64,000 bases of DNA from Adenophora triphylla var. japonica (GCA_022495995.1 JAFEMH010002513.1:186001-250000); one strand, 5' to 3'; counted from the first letter of the stretch, positions 33,275-45,104 are shown. Program-made: numbers and translations. Notes: generated by a model from the letters alone, not told the origin.

Positions 33275-34522
33275 GGAACTTGTGTCTTCGGGCGAGCCGG
33301 GTTGCGGTTACGGCTCCGTCGGCTTTTTAGTGGCCTTAGGTGGTAATGCATGGATTTGACCCGATCGGGTCGGGGCGGCGACATCGATCTTGGTTCCTTA
33401 CGAACAGGCCGCTCGAGTTGAGCCATAGTCGAGAGGAGGATTCCTTGTAGCGTAGGGCCATATGTCTTCCCTCAATTCATTGATTGTAGATGTGTTCCGG
33501 GAGCTTCGGCGGCTTTCCGGATTATGTCCCGGGATGCGGCTTGGGTGCCTCCGTGGGGAGGTAGCTTATGGATTACCGCACTGTTCGAACGTCGGTGCGC
33601 AACAATGGTTGCCGAACTGAGCGTGCATTGCGACCCTCCGGGGAGGTTGGAGAGTTCTTGGTTCATGCGACTGTCTCCTTGATCTCTTCACGGTATACCG
33701 CGCTCCTTTTCTTCTTCTTGAGCATACTCGGGGCATTACGGAGTTGGGTTTGGCGATACTCATGGTTTGCTAATTTTACTCCACTCTTGGCCCAGATCAA
33801 CTTTCTTGCAGCAGAGCCTGCGTCGAGAGTTAGCGCCTGCGTTTCTTCCTATGTGAGAATAGCCAATACTACTTTGAACTGCGTGCGGCAGTCCTGGTAG
33901 ACCTCCATCGGGGAGAGCTTTCCCTTCTTCTTTATCTGGGTGGCGGGTATGTCGGAAGGTGAGTACACGGCTTCCCGCACATCTGCCCATGTATGGCGGT
34001 TCTTTGTCCCGATTGATCGTTTACGTAAACGAATGTCGCGATGCAATGGAATCTCCTGGCCGGTTGTTGGAGATGTATTTCCATCTTTCTCTTGTTTTTG
34101 AATAGACCTTCCTCTCTCAGTTGGCCTTTTAGCTTGAGTGTGGAAATGATCCGTCCCAATCCTCCCAGGACCCTTGGAATTCCGATTTTGTTGACTTCAT
34201 GTCTGGCTTGGAAGAGAATGGTTTCATTGTCTTCGTCGTCGCTTTCATAGAGAACTTGCTTTCCTTGGGGAGATAAGCGCTGGTACTCATTCTGTTGTGT
34301 CATTCCCTCTCCTAGGTCATCGGGACCGTTGACCGCCCTCCTTTGGCAGAGGGGGTTGGATGAGAACAGACGGTAGTCCAGGAAGTTGCCGTGAGCATAA
34401 CCCTTGAGGTCGAACTGTTCTAGAGTGGCCTCTAGCTTTTTGTCTGAAGCTGCTTGTGACACTTTAAGGGCTTGGTCCCTGTGGGTCTTTTGAGCTTGGT
34501 TTTCGTCCCAGAGACGGTTCTC
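33275..34522 (-). pseudogene. Unrecognised segment between the triplicated domain and PR2 of A
   Basis: The open frame 34462-33932 (176 codons) is acidic then basic (YESDDEDNETILFQARHEV, IISTLKLKGQL). It continues leftward in broken frames to 33300. I recognise no family and no cysteine or metal motif. It is on the gag-pol strand, absent from B and C where those regions are deleted, so it cannot be judged by comparison here. Confidence 0.4.
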
Positions 34523-35970
34523 TTAAGCGGCTAGTTCCATGAGGGCTTTCTTTGCGAGAGCAAAACCGTCTCCGTAGGTGCGCGCCATCTGACTAGTGTC
34601 TAGAACTGTGATCACATCCAAATCCCCGAATGGCGGAAACACTTGGATTATGTTGACGACGGAAGTCGGGCTGGGACATTCCATGCGGCCCTCCTTGATC
34701 TCGTTTACCAAGAAGTTCGCCCATATCTGCTTGATTGAACACACGGGGGTGTTGAATTCTGTGATGTTGATAGTCTCGTGATCTCGCTGGATTGCCAAGT
34801 CTATCAAAGCTAGCAGTTTTTTGGCGGGATGTCTGAATCCGTGGCCGTGACGACTGGGAGAAGGATCAAACTTGAGCATGTTGATGCTGAGGTGGTCATT
34901 TCCTTCGTCGAAAGCTGACTCTGTCTTGCGGGGAAGACCTTTACAGATGTTTTCGGGGTGGCTACTGGAAGCATTCCCGAGGTTGATCTGATTTGTAGCA
35001 GGGTGAGGAGCTTTGTCTCCTTCGCTGTTGCCCTTGGCCTTGGCGGCGCTTGTGGCTGTAAGCTTGACTGACGGTATGGGCCGGTTGCCACTGGGGCTGG
35101 TAGCCGGAAGTGATGATGAGCTCTGAGCTCGATTGGCCAGGGCCTCGTTTACCATGAGCAGGCAGTCGTCGAGGGTAACTTTGGCATTGCAAAATCTGAT
35201 AATAAGGACCGGATCCTTGGTATCATAGGGATATCTGGAATAGATGATGTTGACGAAGTCGTCGTCAGTCACTTGATCAGAGGGGTTCTTTGTCGTGTCA
35301 ACCAGTTGTTTCCATTCGCCGGATAACCGCCTGTACGGGATGTTGAGCTTGACAATTTCCATGGTATTGGAGCCACGGTCGTAGGTGACATCATCGAAAC
35401 TGGTGCCGTCCTCGAAATTGAGCATATGTATGTAGGGATCTGCCCGCGGATCTGCCGCGTCCTCGACTCCGGAGAGTCCTGATTCGTCACCGTCTGACGG
35501 CTCAACCCAGACGTAGGGATGCCTCGCATCCTGCTGCGCTGCTAGAGCTGCTAGAAAACATCATGCCCTTCGCTGGAGAAGAGGGGTTCAGCGGGTAATT
35601 CCTCGTGGAGGACGTCCCATACGACTGCCATACATTCATCACGAGGGTGACGATGCTTGTTAACCATTATCACGAAGATTTCCTCGCCTGGAGGGGCCAG
35701 AGAGTAGGTTTGAAGGATACTGACAAATCTCCGATTGGAGACAGGGGGTTTATGTGCCCGCATCATGGCGATGCTCAGTGTTTCTTTCCAATCTGCCTCC
35801 AAATGTTGGAAACGACAGTTGAACTTGATGTATCGGACTGCCGAGTGCACTTTGCTCGAGGACGTTGACATAGTTAGCATCTCCGGACTCTGAGGGATTC
35901 TGATGAGATTTGCCCCGATAGTCCCTTGGTCGACTTGAAGGAGGTAGCCCCGGTGCCTGGCTGCGGGCAC
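34523..35970 (-). pseudogene. Three copies of an unrecognised ~85-residue domain in A's polyprotein
   Basis: Copies at about 35838-35560, 35362-35125 and 34771-34526. Each starts with a pattern I/V-x-F/L-N-x3-4-x-L/I-x3-W, has a central F/V-V-x-I-I/L, and ends in a helix-like x-A-L or D-V-L. A single copy lies at the same relative place in B (47987-47760, VQFNIPVSDLDKQW). The copies have diverged strongly, so the triplication is old. A frameshift separates copies 1 and 2; copies 2 and 3 share one 300-codon frame. No known function; possibly structural or gag-like. Confidence 0.55.
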
Positions 35971-36439
35971 GCTTGGCTGTCATCTCGGCTTCGTTTCCTA
36001 TGAGGAAATTGTCCCCTCTGATGACTTCAAGATCTCCCTGACGGTTAATGAACTTGACGCATTGGTGGAGAGTGGAAGCTATGGCTTTCATGTGATGTAG
36101 CCAAGGGCGTCCCAACAGAGCTGTGAATTCGAACGGAATGTCCAGCACGTGGAATTTTGCTGGCACCATTTGGGTTTCGAACCAGAGCTCCAGAGTCACC
36201 GTCCCCAGGATGGGACGAGACGTGCTGTCGTAGGCTTTGATAGTCCGGGTTGATGGAATCAAGTGGCCTTCGTTGATGCGTAGGGCTCGCATCATGCTGA
36301 GAGGAAGGACGTTAACGGCTGATCCGTTGTCTACCAATACTCCGGGGAGTGATATGGTGTTGAGCTTGAGAGTGATGTACAGAGCTTCATTGTGCCCCGA
36401 GGCATCTCTCGGCAGGTCTTCATCACAGAAAGTGATCAT
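35750..36439 (-). pseudogene. First retropepsin domain (PR1) of A
   Basis: The open frame carries MITFCDEDLP, HNEALYITLKLN, active site VLVDNGSAVNVLP (D-N-G-S), TIKAYDSTSRPILGTV and ALLGRPWLHHMKA. It follows gag directly and aligns with the protease of B. The frame runs into a low-complexity Ser/Pro stretch, and the polyprotein continues in another frame. It would act in maturation of gag-pol. Confidence 0.82.
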
Positions 36440-36499
36440 ACTGCCATACAGTCGGGAATCGTAGATCTGGTCTCTATCCGGAGAAGGAGAGTCATCAAG

Positions 36500-38886
36500 T
36501 CATCCGTTTCCTGTCTTCCTCTTGCGAGGTAAAGCCTTTGCTGGTGCCTCAGGATTGTGTTGAGGCTGTTTGTGGCGGTTGCTGCCCTTGGTTAGCGCGT
36601 TGATTGAGTGCGAGTGCCAAGGTGACTTTGATCTTCCTTTACCGGCCCGTGCTCTGAAGCTGGACAAATTGAACCTTGGCTGATCCCGCGGGGGGTTAAG
36701 CTTCTGACTGGCAGTGAGATTACCAAGATCTGAGGTATTTCGGAGCCCTGAGGCTTGAACTCTGGTGTCAGCAGGACTTTTCGGCTTTCCCACCCCTGTC
36801 TTCTCTAAAGCAGCATGGCTTGGAGGAAGGGAGGACTGGCTGGAGTAGAGTACGTAGTAATCAAACCTCCCGGATGGCTCTCCGAGTGTACCCACACTGG
36901 TGTCTCCAGCTTCATATCTTTCTCTCAGTCTCTGTTGAGAGGACTTCTTCTTCTGTTTTCTTGGAGGATTACTCCTGACCATGTCTTGGGACTCGTACTC
37001 CAGGCATGCGGAGTAGTCACAAACATCGTAACTGATGTGGACATTCGATGAGGACCCGGCTGGAAGAAGCGGAGGAACTGGCTCTGCGGCAATCTTCATG
37101 GGCACCCATTCAATGGAATTCACACTGTTGTTGTTCGGAAAAGGGTTTCCGACTGTATTGGGCCCACGAGGGCGCTCCAACTTTCCTTCCTCTATCAGGT
37201 TCTGAATTTCGTACCGTAACCCCACGCAGTTGTCGGTGGTATGGCCATGATACTGATGGAAGGCGCAGTACTTGCTCTTGTCAGCATTGACTACGGGATT
37301 CTTGGGTTTGTAGTTTGCAACAGGTTTAAGGAGACCTTCCTTGATTAAACCTTTTAGCATCTTACTCAGCGGCATGTCCAACTTGTCGAAGTGTACGGCA
37401 GGCTGCTTCGAAGTGGAGTTGTTGCTTTGCGGGGCCAGGTTTGTTGCCCATTGCTATCACGATGGATGTAGTTGACGACATATCTTTCCCTTTGCGAGGG
37501 GCCGGTGCGGGATTGAATGCAAGCTGGCGATCGGTACTGTATGGGCTGTCCCGGTAGCCAATTTTTCCTTGAGATCCTTCTCGAACTGTGAGCCGGCATT
37601 GACCATGGCCCGTAGATCTGGGAAGAAATGATGACTGATGAGAGTTCTGATGGACGGTCTTAAGAAGGACTTGAAGATCCGCATCTGTTCATCCTTGGAG
37701 AGTGGCTCCATGATCTCGGAGAGTTTCCGACTCCACCTCTTGTAGAATTCTCCGACACTTTCATATGCTTTCTGCTCAGTGGTGATTAAGTCCTCACGAC
37801 TCGTTTCCCACTCCAAGTTGGATCTCTACCGCTCTAGGAAGATGTTACTGAACTGATCCCAGGTGTGGCGATCCGCAGGCTTGACCCTTAGGAACCATCG
37901 TAACGCTGAACTTTTGAGCATATGCTGGAAGTGATCGGCCATTTGTTGGAGGGTTGCTCCTTTCGCTCTCATGCCGAGAACGTAGGTGTCGACATGCGTT
38001 TGAGGACATTCGGTTTCTTCGAATCAGTCCATCTCCGGCATTCTGAACTTGGCAGGGAGAGGCGTGACCATTCCCCGGTCTGTGGATTTGAGCGTTTCCT
38101 GCTTTGAGCTGCTCATAGTGGATTTCAGGTCCTTCATCTGTTCGACCATCCAGGCTAAGGTTGGGTCCGGTGGTGGACTTTAAGGCTCTGCGCCGGGTGC
38201 TACCATGCAAGCGATAGTGATTGGAGGTGGAAGGCTTGATATATGTGGATATATGGGGGCCTTTTCTGAACTGTATCGGGGTTTGTCCCCGGTGTTTTGG
38301 GATTCGTGTATAGGCAACGGGATGAACCCAGGAGGGTATTGAAGGGTATTGACATCTGTCTGAGATGGTCCATCGGTACGCTGGTGGTATTGAGTGATGG
38401 GAGTAGCACTGGCTTGGCCATATATGACGGGGTTTCCCTGAGAAGTGGCAACGTGAAGCCTAGGTCGGCTGTTTCCTTGGTTCAAAGGCATCCCGTAAGT
38501 TGGCGGGGGAGGAACCTGGTTGAAGGTTTGAGGAACTGGCTTTGGGGAATCGTCGTCCTCGACCAGGACGAAAGTACCATCGGCGGGGATAGGCTGCTAT
38601 ACCTCGCTCATTCGAAAGGCTGTACCACGAAATTACGGTGATCTTCTTTACGCCTCTTGTGAACCTCACAAGCCCGGATGGCTTCTTCCAATGTCATATA
38701 CATTACCGGTGGCGGGGTCCTTCCCGTCACGATTTCTCGGTGAGCTAGACATGTCGGATATTCTGGCCGAGGGAACCGAAGAAGCTGTCCGACGCCGCCG
38801 TAACCGTGATTACAGCGAGGCGGCGGCCGAAATTCGAACCACTTTACGCTCATTGCGAGGAACGAAAGGCAGGGTTTAGGCTTCAT
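36500..38886 (-). pseudogene. gag of A, frameshifted
   Basis: Segments in order: N-terminal MTLEEAIRACEVHKRRKEDH (38700-38640), Pro-rich region in broken frames, capsid domain with YESVGEFYKRWSRKLSEIM and SHHFFPDLRAMVNAGSQFEK (37816-37570), then a 293-codon frame from 37381. That frame has the knuckle CAFHQYHGHTTDNC (C-X2-H-X3-G-H-X4-C), DVCDYSACLEYE and a basic Pro/Ser-rich tail. The gag protein packages element RNA. At least three frame breaks occur. Confidence 0.8.
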
Positions 38887-40051
38887 AAAAGGGTATTTGG
38901 CTCAAGGTTTCGGGCTTGTGCAATGTGCAGTTACCGATTAATGTTTATTTAAAACACATTTTCTCAGAGTCCTAATCGGTTGGAAAAGAGCGTGTCTTCT
39001 TTTTCGCAACTAACCCTAAGGCTCTAATTAGTGGATCTCGTCACTACGTTTATAAGCCCCTCGTTTCCATTTGTAGATCATCTTCTCGGGACGGACAATC
39101 CCGAGCGAGGGTCCTATAAGGCAAGCGAGTTCCGCCAACAAAGGAAAAAGTGAACTTAAGGCTAGCTGATCACGCAAACTTCCAACGTATGTGACGCACG
39201 GGCCACAGTCGAAGTCAACGTCCTTAAGTTAAGGCGGGGATCGTGCCAAAATTTCGGCATGACCTCTCCTAACTCGCTTGCGTGAGGGGCCTTAGCTTTT
39301 GGCGTTGGCCAAGTTGTGGCTGGCACGGTGCATACGGTGAGGGTTTGGTGACACGGTGTCACATTGAACCTTCGGGTATATTTTTCGGCAGAGCTCCGCG
39401 TCAAAGTCAAGGCTGAAAAGTTCAAGACTTCGGGTCGGGAACGACCTTCGGTCTCAATCTCTCGAGCTTGACTCGTGGCGGAACCCGGCGTAAAAACATA
39501 CACTTAGGCTTTATGACACGTACTAAGCCAAAAACCAACCGTGGTGTTGGACGAAGTGTGACACAAAGAGTGCATGGCTTACACGGGCTAGGATGGGCTA
39601 TTTGGGACGACCCCGTGCGCACTCGAAAGGTATCTGGCAGACCAACCGAGTTGGCAGACCAACCGAGTTGCAACTGAACGGTCATCCCGGGTTACGGGTC
39701 GTAGTGTGCAGTGTACCAAGGCAGCAAGTGCACGTGAAGTGCGGTGTACCGAGGCAGCAAGTGCGAGTAGTGTGCGGTCACTAAAATTCTTTTTCTGAGT
39801 AAAACAGAGATTTTTCAGAATGTGTCTTAAAGAATTTTGATGCGCAGTTCAAAAGATAGGATGAAAATCAAGTATGAACGGGAATGGACGAACATGTTAT
39901 GATTTTGAAAAGACGATAATGTAATGCCCTAAAAAAAACCGTTCGAGGTTTAAAGTAACACACGCACACAAAATTGAGGAAGGGTAAACGAAAGTTTGAC
40001 CCACGGAAGGCTTTTTTGAAAACAACGGTAGTTTTAAAAAAAGTATCCAAG
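38887..40051 (-). other. Leader of A
   Basis: About 1.16 kb lies between primer site and gag. It contains gtgtaccgaggcagcaagtgc-type units (39704-39775), related to the longer array in B's leader, and a short CA-rich tract (39959-39968). No conserved open frame is seen; the short frames are not shared with B or C. Confidence 0.65.
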
Positions 40052-40069
40052 TCCCCAGCAGAGTCGCCA
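40052..40069 (-). other. Primer binding site of A (tRNA-Arg)
   Basis: The plus strand reads tccccagcagagtcgcca next to the LTR at 40072. The element strand is tggcgactctgctgggga, complementary to the tRNA-Arg 3' end with one mismatch compared with C's site. It fixes the minus orientation. Confidence 0.85.
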
Positions 40070-40071
40070 AC

Positions 40072-42353
40072 TGAAATTACCCGGATTTCGCGCGAACGCG
40101 GAAGGCGGTTGTCTTTCGCAGAGGGTTGGTGTCTGAAACCTCGCTTTTTTGGGAAGGAGAGGAGTCGCCACGCGGTTTTTGTATTTTGAGCCCAAACGTT
40201 GAGAAACGACTATTGGTTGAAAATGGTGTCGTTTTTATTGGTAGCAAAAACTTAAAAAAAGGCTTTGAAAACGGAGTGTCATTTTTATTAGTAGCAAAAA
40301 TGAGTAAAAAGCTTTTTTAGTACCAGAGATTGTTAGGTTCGGAGGTCACGTTACGTTTCGGGAAGAGTATATTGAGATCACCCGAAACGCCTCGTATGAC
40401 GAGTCTTTCTACCTTTCTCGAAAAACGTGTGCGCGTGTGTGTGTGTGTTTGCATTTAGAAATGGGGGCTTGAATGACAAGCTTAATCTTGGTTTGAATGT
40501 CAAACATTGATTACGGGATCTTATTTGAAAAGGCGAGCGTTTGAATGACAAACGTTGGATTTGGAAGTTTTTAGGAAAAGTGGCGTGAATGCTGATTTTA
40601 ACCGTTTGTCTTAAGTGTCAAATGTTGACTTTTAAGAAAAGAGCGTTTGGACGTCAAACGTCGGATTTTGAGTTTGAAGATGAGCGTTTGGATGCCAAAC
40701 GTCATTTCACGTGTTTTGAAAGAGAGTTCGAATGTTGAACTCCAGTTTTGAACCGGGCATGTCATTGTTAACGATTTTACGGGAAAAACGTATTAAATGA
40801 TTTTGAATGTCAAAAGTTGGCTTTTAAGTTTGAAGATGAGCATTTGGATGCCAAACGTCATTTCGCGCGTTTTGACAGAGAGTTCGAATGTCGAACTCCG
40901 GTTTTGAACCGGGCATGTCATTGTTAACGATTTTACGGGAAAAACGTATTAAATGATTTTGAATGTCAAAAGTCGGCTTTTAAGTTTGAAGATAAGCGTT
41001 TGGATGCCAAATGTCATTTCGCGCATTTTGAAAGAGAGTTCGAATGTCGAACTCCGGTTTTGAATCGGGCATGTCATTGTTAATGATTTTACAGGAATAA
41101 CGTATTAAATGATATGCGATCAACGGATCGGATTGCGACTCGGACTTTGAAAAGTAAATACTATCACGATCCAAATGGCTCGGACTTGTAAATGACAGTA
41201 TTTAAAATGCGGTATCGACGGAATCAAACGATTCGGAATTGTAAAGTGCGATCGATGAGCCAAACAGCTCAGAATTGTAAATTTGCGTGAAAGTAAATAA
41301 CGTTCGACGGATCAAACGGTCCGGAATTTTAAATGACAGGAATTTAAATGACGTTAGACGGATCAAACGATCCGGAATTGGTAAATGACATAAAAGTAAA
41401 CGGAACGGGGTTGGAATGCCGTTTTAACCCGAGATTACTTCTCTTACGGGAAGAGAAGAGGATCTAGGGGCTAAAACGTATCGGACCCCGTTAGATGGAG
41501 GCGTCTACATTTCAACAACGTCGTCTAAAACGGTTGTAGCGACTGGCGCATAAACCGAGATGGAACGAGAGTTTTAGACAGAGGGAGCTACCTATGGCTA
41601 GGGTCGGCTCCTTTGGCTCGGGGGACGTATACGGGATATGGAGAAGTGTTTGGAATAGTGTTTTCGAGGTAGCGGGGGTTGTATTTGATCGAAATACGAA
41701 GTTTTCACGCAAAACGAGGTAAAACCGGGGCTCGGGAGAGGTGAGAACTGGTTTGGGCCGTGGCTTTTGGGTGAAAGGGAGTAAATTTTGTCCTTCTCAA
41801 TGGCTTTGACAGCCTCTGTATTTATAGGTGAATTTTCAGCATGAGTTCGGACGGATTGAGGTTGAAAACCAGGGGGTTTTGTGAAACTTTGGAAATTGGA
41901 GGGACTTGCTGGCAATTCTGGATTGTCTGCAAATGAGTCCGGCCGGACTGAGACTGTATACCAGGGGTATTTTAGTCTTTTCACTCTGAAATCTGATTGA
42001 AGGGTGACTAGAGGGCTGTGGCATGCAAGCCACGTGTCCCTGTGACTCACAGGTCATGGTTTTTCGTGCCATATTTCTCGGTTTTGTCCGTTTTTAAAAT
42101 AACAGTCCGGAAAATGTCCGAAATGCCCCCGAAAAGTGCCGGAAAGTGCATTTTTCAGGGAAAGCTGTACTTTTACGTGCGACGACGTGTGTTGAGTACG
42201 CTTCGACGTTGGGATACACGGGGCAGTCCCGGGACGTCTCGTTGGCTTGAGAACGGGAAGTGTAACGGGTTCCGGTTAACCTAGAGCGGGCCAGTTAACG
42301 GATTCCGGTTAACTTTCTAACGGATTTTGACGATCAGGATTTGGGTACTTACA
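40072..42353 (-). repeat. 5' LTR of element A
   Basis: Mate of 18744-21024. Dyads agttcggacggatt (41844-41857, degraded) and agtccggccggact (41936-41949, perfect) lie upstream, on the element strand, of TATAAATA (41826-41819). The U5 hairpin arms gtttcggg (40354-40361) and cccgaaac (40381-40388) pair over eight bases. It is followed by aggtg (42354-42358). Confidence 0.93.
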
Positions 42354-42358
42354 AGGTG

Positions 42359-43090
42359 TTGGCGAGAGAGAGGCGGGATGGTCCACCTCGTCCCCCAGAT
42401 GTTCTGGTGCCTGGGCCGGACTTTACATATGTACGGGGGGACTCGTCGAGGCGGAGGGTGTCGATACCCGTGCTTGAGCAGGCTCCTGCTGCCTATCGGG
42501 TTGACCTGAATGCGCCGGTGAGTGTGCTTACTCTTTTCCGTCTTGGCATCTTTTCTATATTTGTCTCTTTTGTTGAGTATGACTGCATCTCTTTTGCTGA
42601 GCGTTTCTTTGGCTGTTTGCTTGTGCAGGTCTCGGGGAGATCTTTTGACACGTTGACCCGCCGTTATGTGACGTTGAGGTCTTTTGTGAAGAAGATGGCG
42701 GGGAAGCTGTCTTGCCAGTCTTCGCGACGTGTACCGGCGTACGAGTCGATGCCTTCGAGGCATTCTGTTGACGTTCCTCCTTCGAGAGCTGAGCCAGGGC
42801 CGCAGCAGGAGGGACCCGTACGGGGGCGGCATAGCATGGATGCCGGGACGTCTTCGGGGATCCGGAGGCCGCCGATTTTTCACCAGTTCTTGCCGATGCA
42901 GGAGTCTCAAGGAGAGGGTTCGTCAGAGCCTTCCTTCTTTGATCCTTTTACCGGGCTCGATCCTGCAGATTACTTCGAGTACTTGCCTCCGGAGGGGGTC
43001 CAGTATTCAGATGACGAGGGCGTGACTGGCGAGTTTGCCGAGATGCCCGACTTTACGTTTGATGAGGTCAATGATGAGGAGTCGGAGTAG
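42359..43090 (+). pseudogene. Antisense PMD gene of B, end of exon 3 and exon 4
   Basis: Continues the frame broken at 18743: LARERRDGPPRPP, FTYVRGDSSRRRVSIPV. Donor gtgagt at 42518; exon 4 42629-43090 begins VSGRSFDTL, has an ELSQG/Arg-rich and Ser-rich middle and an acidic end (DDEGV ... NDEESE), stop TAG. The basic-then-acidic C-terminus recurs in the other copies. The exon remains open on both sides of the 23.6-kb insertion, consistent with a recent hit. Confidence 0.82.
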
Positions 43091-43419
43091 GGCTCATTTG
43101 CTTTCCCTCTTTCCATTTTTTTTTGTTTTTTTTGTTTAGCAACAGACATTTTGGTACCTGTAATAAAACACTTGTATTTGCACAGCAAAGCATTTTATTT
43201 TAAGATGTAATGTCCTATTTTGTGATTCCCGGGGATTGTCCTAGGAATTGTTGCTAGTTTATTATTTGTGCATGCCAAGTGATCTGGGGGTGCATTTGTG
43301 GGTAGTGTATGCTTGCCAAAAATGGCTTTGGCCAGAGTTTGGACAGTTTGGAGCAAGGTCCTGCTGGGAATAGTGGATGTTGTACTGTTTGCTGGAAAAG
43401 TGGGACCAAGTTGCATGAA

Positions 43420-43464
43420 GGTTCGTACGGACCACCTAGGCTTGCAAAAAGGTTCGTACGGATC
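43420..43464 (+). promoter_or_regulatory. Two dyads upstream of B's DUF7745 gene
   Basis: ggttcgtacggacc (43420-43433) and ggttcgtacggatc (43451-43464) start 31 bp apart, the same spacing as before B's PMD gene, 116-160 bp before the ATG at 43580. Each has TGCA five bases upstream. Both are slightly decayed forms of B's LTR dyad. The spacer 43091-43579 holds no other gene. Confidence 0.75.
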
Positions 43465-43579
43465 TCCTTTGCTTTTGGGAAGGGATAAGTGTTTTCAGGA
43501 TGTCTGAACTTTCCTCACTTCCCATTTGCAGTCATTTCGAGCTTTCTTCCCCGTTTTCTCTAGGAACATCCATTTTTGC

Positions 43580-45104
43580 CATGGATTCTTCGTATGTTCC
43601 AAGAATTTTGCCGAGGATTTTGAAGGAGCGGCAAGCATACTTCCCTGAGCGGCTGAAAATGTGGATGCGATACCGTATGAGGCATCATAGGCGGGCTTTC
43701 AAGGTGAGGTTTCGACTCTGCTCGGTTTGGTCCCTTAAGGAGTTGGTTCCTAATTGGGAATTGTTGCGGGCTGCCGTAAAGTTCTGGGACGTTAGGAGGC
43801 ATGTGTATAGCTTCTCCTATAATGAAGTGACGCCCACTTTCGAGGATTTTCGAGCTTTGATTGGAGGACCAGAGGTGGAGGCCATCTCGCTTCCTTTGAT
43901 TGGTGGTTCTGCCGTGAGCGTGAAGCTTGCATGCTTTCTTTGGACTTCGTTGGGAGAAGTGCAGGGTATGACCTTTGACTCGGGTCACATTGACATTTCT
44001 GCACTGCCGGAGTGGTTTATGAGTGATGACAAGAGTGACATCTCGTGGGATGCATTTGCCTTGTGCGTGATAGCTACGCTTTTCGTGGTCAGCTCCCTTG
44101 GGGTTTGTGATGGCGCTTTGCTGGATGTGGTAGGGCATTGTAGAGATGGAGAGGATATTGTGCCATTGGTGTTGGGGGAGACCCTTCACGGAATTGATCT
44201 TCTGGCGACTGGGGATAGGTTTATGAGAGGGGGAAGCCTGGCTTTGCTCACCTTGTGGCTGCGAGAGAGACTTCAGGCTATGCCCGAGGCTCCGGCGTCG
44301 TTTAGCCCGTGGACATTTGCTCAGCGTCCTCTTGTATTGGATATGGATCAGTCCGCTTGGGAGAGATGCATGGCACAGCTTGGTACGCATCAGATCCATT
44401 GGTGGGTTCCACATTGGGGAATCGAGACTAGGAGGGCCTTTCAGGAAGGGTCCTATGTTGTCAGAGTTCCAGGTTTGTCTTGGTCCTCCTTCTACATTCC
44501 GTCACTTGTTTCCCGGCAGTTCGGGATGAGACAGGAGCCTTTGTTGGGCTGGGATGACCTTGCCACTGCGGAAGTAGCTCCTCCCTGTATGGCAGCTCCA
44601 GGTGCTCTTTTGTATTTTCTGAGGGTATGGAAGTATTCCGCTTTCCCTCCTGTGGTGCTCCTTCGACGTCGGGAGAGTGTTGTATTGACCACTGAGTACC
44701 TGGATTGGTACGAGCAGCGTGTTGGGCAGTCCCAAGTAGTTTTGGGGAGCAGGCATGAAGCGATTCTGGGGCCCGATTGCCGTCGCAGCTATTGCCTTAG
44801 GAGTGCCGAAGCCTGGTCTGACCCTCAGGATGTTACGGGAGACACTTTGTTTGACTACGAGACTAGAGTTGACCGAGTGACGGAGAGAGGTCCTCTTTTG
44901 CAGACTCGCAGGGAGGAGATCTGAGCTGAAGCATGGGCGAATGAAGCCCTGCGAGCTACTGGATTGTTTGACTCTACGGGGAGGACCCCTAATCTCGGAC
45001 TGAGAGATGCAGAGCTGGCTCGCGTGGAGCGAAAGAAGACTCGCCGGGGATGAGGGAAGAAAGGAAAGAATGGATAGGGGACAAGCGCAGATGGCGTGGA
45101 ATGA
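43580..45104 (+). pseudogene. Antisense DUF7745-type gene of B, one premature stop
   Basis: ATG at 43580 (MDSSYVPRILPR), as in C; the frame is open upstream to 43500 but that part is not conserved. It is uninterrupted for 448 codons: WSLKELVPNWELLRAAVKFWD, EVTPTFEDFRALIGGP, ISWDAFALCVIATLF, LHGIDLLATGDRFMRGG, QIHWWVPHW, VRVPGLSWSSFYIPSLVSRQ. A TGA at 44922-44924 interrupts it; homologous codons continue to a basic tail and the family stop at 45102-45104, with two more stops. It faces B's integrase tail to tail. Role unknown. Confidence 0.8.

Larger units (their letters stand above)
18744..42353 (-). mobile_element. Element A: 23.6-kb Tat/Ogre-type LTR retrotransposon, minus-oriented, youngest and most complete
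   Basis: It is bounded by LTRs of 2281 bp and 2282 bp and aggtg duplications. On its own strand: primer site 40069-40052, leader, gag, first protease, triplicated unknown domain, second protease, spacer, RT, two RNase H domains, integrase, stem-loop block. Then come DUF7745-type and PMD genes on the opposite strand (plus), a 3' region with arrays, and the LTR. It is inserted in exon 3 of B's PMD gene. gag-pol has several frameshifts and stops, while both antisense genes are open. Confidence 0.93.
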
